Both the position numbers and the translations under genes were made by a program. From Polytrichum commune (Eukaryota; Streptophyta; Polytrichopsida; Polytrichales; Polytrichaceae): 64,000 nucleotides of DNA. The notes under the pieces are model-generated. The model made no database searches. It had not been told where the DNA came from and saw only the letters and a list, made by a program, of their open reading frames with translations. Below, in pieces: positions 56,283 through 64,000 of this stretch (positions are counted from its first letter, which is position 1; each line of letters opens with the position of its first letter). The stretch is from positions 25,380,527 to 25,444,526 of the forward strand of contig OX485808.1 of assembly GCA_950295325.1 (NCBI GenBank). Reading direction: 5' to 3'.

Positions 56283-59200
56283 ATGGAGCTTCTCGTGGGG
56301 ATTTTTAGCATGTTGTTGCTGCTCAGCTTAATACCATTGCTGCTATGGCGACGGTCACGTGTTCATGACGAGATTACGACGGTGAGAGTTCGGTAGACTA
56401 CTCGCACGAGTATGTGCAGCAAATTCTGTCCAATTTCACCCTTCATTTCAGAGGTTTTGGGGCCTGAGGGTTACTGATTGAGGCGAACAGTTATAATAAT
56501 CGTGGCGGATATGTCCTCTGGAATGAGTAGTTCGCTTGTGGCATGACAGATGCTTTCTGCAACTAACGATGGCCTCCTGGAGGCTGATATGTCTTTCAGT
56601 ATCTAATTGCACGATGTACATTGTTTTTGTCCCTGCTAACCTTCCAACCCTCTGAATGGATGTATCTAGAGTACTTGCTCTATAAATTCAGCAGTATTGA
56701 AACAGTTGCCGGAGCATTGAAAGTGCAAGCATGAAAAGTGTGTGGTTGTTTGGGTTTTGAGATCTCCACTTACTTTTTCCCCCTTTTAACAAATTCTTTG
56801 CAGCAGTGTTGTGGAAGTGCTGGAGTATGTTAGGTTAATTAGCACCAGGGCTCTGGAAATAACAGCGATGGAGGTGGTCTTTGTATGGCAGGTGGAGCAA
56901 CCTGAGAGTACTCCTGTGCCAACACCAGGAACTGGGGAATTACGGACTTCTGGCTCCAGGAGTCGAATGAGGCGGCGCCCACTAGTTCCAGTTGCATCGT
57001 CTTCTGCTGGTTCGTTCTCAATTTCTGTAGCACTGTAAATCAACAAAATTTAGACATGTTCTATTTGTATTTTCGTCACAGAGTGGGCACGAATCTAAAG
57101 CAGGCAATCCAAGACTCCGCTCTGTGATCCTGAAGTTATAAAATTTTCTCTAAAGCGAGGAGAATCGGTTTGGAAACTCAATTGGTTTTTGGCTGTCTCA
57201 ATTGGTTTAGGAGCAGGTGACAGAACAGATGATGGAGATGGTGAACAAGAAGATGATGCTGAGGGATACTATGTTGCAAAGGGTCCAAAGAAGAAAGATA
57301 CAAAGAAGCAGGAGAAGGAAGCTCGTCGTGAGGTTTGTCATGTTGTGCTTTCTAGAGTTTTCGTGTGACTCAGGATCTGAAAGGCTCATATGTAAATAAA
57401 TCATGCCTCTCATGAGTTTCTTTTGTATCTAAGCTACTGGAATCTGAATACTCAGTGCCACTCCCTTCTGAGAATAGGGGGTTGATTCGAAATAAGAAGG
57501 TAGAAATGGAAGACGATAGTAGGTTAACCAGGCATGATTGGTGGGAAGTTGCTCATTGGTCAATCTTGTAGTCACTCGATCAGTATTGTTTAGAGCTACA
57601 AAGAGTCCAAGCCTCCATAAACCTCTCAAGCACTGCATAAAGGCCATCTTAAAATCCTTCTGTCAAGAAGTTTCTCCTCCTGCTGCACTGTAATATGCGT
57701 AGGGGGCAAAAATACTTTGGTTCAAGACGAGTAAGGATGGGTTTGATAACTTTGATGGAGTCAGCATATTCATGCCTGCTTTTGCCTCAATAGTTTTTTA
57801 TTGCTTTTGACTGTAGCCTTGTGTGTATGTGCTCCTGTTTCTTGAAGTCATTGGTAATTGTGACGAGTCATTTTCATTGGTTATTCTGTCAGGCTGAAGT
57901 AGCTGCAAGAGATGCAAAAAGGGAGAAACAAGACAGGCAGGCAGAGCTGCGTAGGAAGAAAGATGAGGAGCAGGAAGCAGAAGAGCACCGCAAGGTTTGT
58001 CTCTGTCTCAGTAAGATGTTGTGATTTGTACTTCATTAGGAATGCATCTTCTGCAGGTTTTTGCAGTGCAGGTTTTTAACTTTTCTTGTCAGTCTTGTTT
58101 TCTTGTAGATATGCATGGGGTCATGGATCAGACAAGTCCTTTTTAATATCCAAAGTGTCCCTAGGGTAGGAGAAGTCTAAGTCACAATATCTCTGTTTGG
58201 ATCTGACAGGAGGAAGCAGCTCGTGAGCAGAAAGCGAAGGAGGAAGAAGCAGCCAATGAAGAGTTCAACAAGTGGAAGACAGCATTTAGTGTGGATACAG
58301 AAGGGACTGTTGAAGACGATGCTCAAGAAGAGAGTCAGGGGTTGCTCTTGGACTTTGTGGAATACATAAAGGTGATCACAATGGCTACTGACATTTTGTC
58401 TGTTAAATGAATTAGAGGGAACTGGGCTGGAAAACATTTCATGTATATTCAGTAAAAGGCTGCAGAAGTTGGATGTCCTGTGGTTACTGAAGGCAGGTTT
58501 TGGAACTTTGTTATTCTAACAATTGGTATCTTTCCTAACAGAAGCACAAGTGTGTGGCACTGGAGGATCTTGCAGCAGAGTTCAATTTGCGTACGCAGGT
58601 TGGTGCACCCTACTCCAAACTTCTCTATTAATTTTCCTACCAGTTCTTGGTAGCATTATTTCCTGACTAGAAGTCTGCATAGAACCGTGTGGATTTATCT
58701 TACTGCTTCAGAGCGGATTGTTAACCTGATAAATGTATTGTGTATATGTGAGTGCAGTTCTCAAAGTCTTGATACTGTTTTCTCAAGTTTGTCCTTGGAT
58801 AAAATGAAAAGTGTCATCCATCTGTTAGTGTATCTTAGTGTTGTTTAAATCTCAGTACTTTTTGATTTAGAGATATCCATACTGGTATGGTCTTATTAGG
58901 GCTATGTATTTGTTGACTTAAGTTATGGCAAGTATATACAGTGGCCTTGAAACTGCTACTTGGAATCTTGGCTTGGTTGCTGGTTGTTGAAGATGTATCT
59001 ACCATAATTCATAAGTATGGTATACGCAGGTCCTAGCATGGCAGCTACATGAGGTTTTCTTGTGAAGCTGTTGAGAATAACTTGATTGTTGTAGACATAG
59101 GAATTGGTCTTTTCTCTTACTTGGGGGTTTGGCGGAGTGTCACAGGAATGCATTAATCGGGTATTGGCACTGGAGCAAATGGGTGAGCTTTAAATCTCTT

Positions 59201-59549
59201 TTATCAAAGGCTTTTAACTTCCATATTTCTGGACTTTGGATGAGTGTTTAAGTACTCCATATCTCTAGCTACAAGATTCTTATACTTATTGTTTCATCAT
59301 ACAGGGAGAATCTCAGGGGTAATGGATGACAGAGGAAAGTTTATATACATCTCTCCAGAGGAGATGAAGGCAGTGGCTGATTATATCAAGCAGCTTGGCC
59401 GTGTCAGCATTGCTCACTTGGCTAGCAAGTCAAATGAGTTTATTGACTTGGAACCTAAGACTCTGGAGTCTGACATAGTGTCGTGCATACAGGAACCTGA
59501 TGAGTCCTCTTCAGTCCTTGAAGCTGCACCTTTGATTTTGGTGGCATGA
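56283..59549 (+). CDS. DDRGK1: DDRGK domain-containing protein 1 (UFBP1), UFMylation adaptor at the ER
   Basis: Eight exons: 56283-56381, 56892-57009, 57211-57332, 57893-57994, 58210-58371, 58542-58598, 59146-59182, 59305-59549. They total 942 nt, 313 residues, close to the 314 of human DDRGK1. All junctions are GT-AG and in phase. Residues about 4-22 are a hydrophobic anchor ([19 protein letters not shown]). A disordered part with [13 protein letters not shown] follows, then a long charged coiled coil ([20 protein letters not shown]), a conserved [14 protein letters not shown], and a winged-helix/PCI-like C-terminus with [34 protein letters not shown] and YISPEEM. The signature DDRGK is intact. 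In other eukaryotes DDRGK1 recruits UFL1 and CDK5RAP3 to the ER membrane, where UFM1 is attached to ribosomal protein uL24 and ER-phagy is controlled. The ATG is chosen because the anchor follows directly. Confidence 0.95.
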
Positions 59550-62500
59550 GATCTTTGCCTACCTTCCAATAGCAGAACATTTCAATTTGTAAATATCTCT
59601 AGAATTGTCAAATGCAATCTAAACTTCAAATGCTTGGATGATTCTGACATATAGTCTAATTGCTAAAGAATGTTTGTGCTTTGCATATACACAAAGACAT
59701 CTTGCAATTGTTCTTGAGTTGTAATGTAGGAATAACAAAATATTCTTGTTAGCACTGTATTCAGGGTTACTGATTACATACAACAGCTGAAAGAATTGGT
59801 GTTTCTACTGCTGTTATTTGCACCCTTCTTTCAATTATTACGAAATGTAACATGCTTGTAACTTGAACATACATAAGACAAAAAGCTAAGAGTTTTGCAA
59901 TTAAAGCAAATTTTTGGTTTTTCTCCTGGATCTGGCTTGCATTTAAGTAAAGGTTGAGATATTTCTTATTAGGTAACCTTCCTGAACGTGGTGTGAATGA
60001 TATGCCCTTTTGTGACCTTCACCTTTTTCACAAGGCTGATTGCAGTTTCATATCAATATCTGCAACTAGATTGCATGAAGTTGGAGACTGGAAAGCTCTT
60101 CAAGCAGCCTTGAATGTTAATATCTTGGATAGTGACTGGGGTTGAACAATATATGGGCTTCACACTCTTCTTCAATATTTGATCATGTATTGGCAGTTAA
60201 ATTAATTAGCAGGGGTTTCCTGATGGAAAGAAGAAAAAAAGAAAACACCAAAAAATGACATGGCAACTGTAGCATAGGAAACCAACTTTTATTATTATAG
60301 ATAATCAGAAAAGGCTAAAAACCTGTCTGAACACCTATAAAAAACCTCCCTCACAATCAGATTACAGTCCCACATGCACCTACAACTTACTCAACCATTG
60401 AAGTACCCCAAATCTACAACCACTTTGTACCTTGCCGGCAACCAGTAGCTCCACAGTACCGGACAGATAGAGCATCAAGGCCCAGACTTAGAGTTGTTAC
60501 AACACTGTAGGAGAGTGGTGCAAGTGGTTAGCTGGTCATAGAGAGAATTGAAGAAAGCTGGTCTTTTTGATGCAGTTTGCTTTGTTTTGATTGCTGTTGC
60601 AACTAAGTTTACCGAAAACAGAAAACATACAAATCTCTTACTGAGGTCCTAATTTTTTCAAAACCCACAAAAGAAACTCCCAAAACTCCTTTCTTTGCAT
60701 CCTCTCTCCCTCGCACCATTTCACATCCATTCAATCCTCCGACAAAACTTGAATGCAAAAAATATAGGGCTATGAAGTAGCCTATCCCAGTAGGCTTCAA
60801 AGCACACGACTCTGATCTGTTCCTCCATTATTACTCCAGCCTCAAGATTCTGTTATACCCAAACGAGTCCAAACTGCAGTGCCACCTTTCTAAGCGATTC
60901 ATAGTGTTGGTGCTAAAAATTCCCAGTCCCGCCGTAGATCTCTGCGATTGTCATTGAGAATCTGGCCATGGAAACTCCCCGCCAAAAGGACCAATCCCAC
61001 TAATGTGCCCAAACACTTCTCATATATTCGAATAAGTAATTTTCTATTTGCCACTTGCCCTTTCAATTTCCAAAGGTTGTTGCCATTGGATTCATTAGAA
61101 AGTCAGTTTTACTAACCTCTTCAAAAAGACAGCATGTGACATCTATAGTTCTAGAGGTAATTTAGTCGGTAAAGGCCAGAAAACCCCTTGTTCCAAGATA
61201 TGTTAAACATCAGAGTTATCTGTAGTCCTCCAAATCAAACCCCGAGTGAGTTGGCTATTGAATGAGCTTGGAAGCTATTGAACGGCAAACCCTAAAGTCA
61301 CCCAAGTTTTCTTAGGGCTAACATCCTACAAGAGTGATATCTAGCTGTTAAAAATGAGTGTTTATAGCTTGTCATAGTAAAATGGGTTGGCCAAACTCTC
61401 CTTGCATAGACTGATCTAGGATTTTGCGTTCAGGTTCCATGGAAAAACCTTATTCTAGATCATAAGATTCTCTAAATTTTTCAGATTTATAGAGGACCAA
61501 AAAATTTCACCCAACTTTCAAAATCAGGCTCTGACACAAGACGAGCTAACAAGCTAACAGGCTTTTAATAGAAAAGTCTCTCATAGAGGGACCACACTTC
61601 TAGTTTCGTCCTTCTTTGAAAGACTTCATGGATGACTATATTGAACCAAAAGATTAGTGTGGCATGTCACCTGCATCATGCATAATCATTAGAGCATGTG
61701 TTGGTGAACATGGATATGCATCTTGCTTAGGGTTTGCACGTTTGCCCCAAGTTCACCACAATTGTTTGCACTGCAAAGCTTGCACTACTGGTTGTGGGCA
61801 GAAATGTCATATGAATAGGTTGTAAACCATGGGAAAGAAAATCTTCACTATGACAACGAACATGATATTCATACGAGCTCCGAAAATGGATAGGAAAGTA
61901 GCTACGGTCATGTATACTAATTTATCTCACACGAATGTGAAAAGTATCAGTTTAAGACTCGCTTGCCTTGTCTTACAGGCTTTCTGTGAAGTTTAAGGTT
62001 GGATAACTCATATTGTCACTTTTTTGATTGCGACCATCATCTTCTGAGCTTCCCAAAGGTGTCACATTACAGGGGTGCAACAATTCAGCGAACACTGCAT
62101 GCTCCATTGCGGAGTGAAATTTTCGACCCAATACTAGTAACCAGAAGTCAAGACTACAAACATTAGTACCAGCAGGGCAGTTACTTCATAGCTGATACAA
62201 CATGTACACTTCTAATAGATAAGTGCAGACATGAATCTTATGAAAGCATCAAGTCGCTAATTTCAATTCTCTGCATGTGACTTGAGTGTGCGCATCTGCT
62301 CTCCAGTCATAAACGGGTATGAACGCATTTGCTAATATGTTCAGGAAAAGATTTTGTTCTGATCAGATTTGTATTCATGAAGAGATTTAAGTTGTTATGT
62401 CGATAGACAACTTCAGGAGATGGCTGCAAATTCCTAAACCCCAAGATGTTCTATGTTTTAAGTTTAAATTTACATGTTTTATAAACAAGATTACAAACCC

Positions 62501-62908
62501 GACATGACTGAAAGCATTGGATAGCAGCTGTTACAGGAATAACAAACATTGAGAGTACGGTTTCTGTAGCTGACCAAGGATCAGGGCACTCCCTGTTCCC
62601 CTCGCCACTATCTTGATTGCTTGAATAGAAGGAGAAAGATGGACAAAGGGTAGGTGGCTTGGAATTGTCTCAAACCCTGATCCCCGAAAACCTAATCTAG
62701 CACTTTTGGCAACCCTCGGACAAATTGGGATCCAGTCTGTTTTCAATCACACCTAGAGACATAACTCACAGCATTAAGCTGTACATGCAGATTGACAAAC
62801 ATCCGCATTGGTTTGAATGAATTTTCATTATCAAAAAGCTCGTGAGTGATACACCTCATATGCATCACCTTGTACATTTCCCCTAATTGCCGAGTTAGGA
62901 AGAGAACT
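59550..62908. other. 3' flanks of DDRGK1 and RPL8; no further gene recognised
   Basis: The 3' UTR of DDRGK1 starts at 59550. Near 60280-60310 the plus strand reads AACCAACTTTTATTATTATA. On the minus strand this is an AT-rich tail preceded by GGGACTGTAATCTGATTGTG, which could be the 3' end of a retroposon, but no protein was found. A diverged copy of the hairpin repeat lies at 61568-61640. The RPL8 3' UTR should occupy part of 62450-62908. Confidence 0.4.
61568..61640 (+). repeat. hairpin-bearing dispersed repeat, copy 2
   Basis: This is a relative of 13500-13610 in the same orientation, sharing TTTCGTCCTTCTTTGA and moderately similar flanks. The left arm of the stem has several mismatches, so the hairpin is mostly lost. 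Confidence 0.5.
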
Positions 62909-63821
<913 letters not shown>

Positions 63822-63902
63822 GGCGACGGAGGGACGGTGGCTCTGCTGCTGCTGCTCCTCCTCCTCCTCCTGCTGCTGCTGCTGCACTGCTGCTGCGAGC
63901 GC
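63822..63902 (-). repeat. CAG/GAG trinucleotide run in the RPL8 5' leader
   Basis: On the minus strand the leader is a run of CAG, GAG and CAG triplets (five, five and four units) ending about 21 bases before the ATG. It is in frame with RPL8 and free of stops but has no ATG of its own. Confidence 0.9.
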
Positions 63903-63950
63903 TAATCCAAAGAGATCGCTGGCACTCGTGGGCGCCCCTCTAACCCTACG

Positions 63951-63966
63951 CCAACCCTAAACCCCT
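63951..63966 (-). promoter_or_regulatory. telo-box-like motif upstream of RPL8
   Basis: CCAACCCTAAACCCC on the plus strand contains the telo-box core ACCCTAA about 135 bp before the RPL8 ATG. A second partial copy (TAACCCTA) lies at 63941-63948. Telo-boxes are characteristic of plant ribosomal-protein promoters. The remaining promoter lies beyond the right edge. Confidence 0.6.
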
Positions 63967-64000
63967 GGCGTTCCCCGTTCCCCGGCGTCCATCCCTCTCC

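Noticed and set aside
59954-60145. 63-codon plus-strand frame downstream of DDRGK1
   Set aside because: It contains fairly coding-like text but no known motif, and lies 400 bp past a clear stop of a complete DDRGK1; likely UTR or intergenic.
63822-63887. Gln/Glu-rich N-terminal extension of RPL8
   Set aside because: The frame begins at GTG, not ATG, and uL2 proteins start at [11 protein letters not shown], so the extension is not annotated as coding.

Overview
The window is nuclear DNA of a land plant. Three things show this: spliced genes with GT-AG introns and plant-type proteins (an ABCG half-transporter, a BEACH protein of the plant C class, DDRGK1 and cytosolic uL2), telo-box motifs in front of housekeeping genes, and a Ty3/gypsy element whose primer binding site resembles tRNA-Asp. 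I cannot place the species further; nothing here is bacterial, viral or organellar.

Layout. 1-1120 (minus): internal exons of an ABCG transporter that runs off the left edge. 2221-5550: a cluster of hAT-type transposons. One short copy has perfect terminal inverted repeats and a perfect 8-bp target duplication. A 497-bp MITE, also with a perfect 8-bp duplication, sits inside an older hAT relic. 5550-19470: about 14 kb without a recognisable host gene. It holds a Stowaway-like terminus, a decayed LINE reverse-transcriptase tail, a 510-bp inverted-repeat element, a pogo/Emigrant-like element with TA duplication, two copies of an unnamed repeat and several microsatellites. 19474-42870 (minus): one large gene of about 43 coding exons for a BEACH/WD40 protein, closest to plant BCHC. 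42870-48073: its upstream region, then repeat-derived DNA with a decayed coiled-coil reading frame. 48074-55016: a complete but dead Ty3/gypsy retrotransposon (minus) with LTRs about 95.6% identical. 56283-59549 (plus): DDRGK1 in eight exons, 313 residues. 62909-63821 (minus): ribosomal protein uL2 (RPL8) in two exons, 261 residues.

The host genes share no evident pathway: BEACH proteins act in membrane trafficking, DDRGK1 in ER UFMylation, uL2 in the large ribosomal subunit, ABCG proteins in export. Telo-boxes lie near DDRGK1, uL2 and upstream of the BEACH gene, which suits widely expressed genes. I found no undescribed multi-gene system. The most distinctive content is the set of transposon structures whose exact ends can be read from the sequence.
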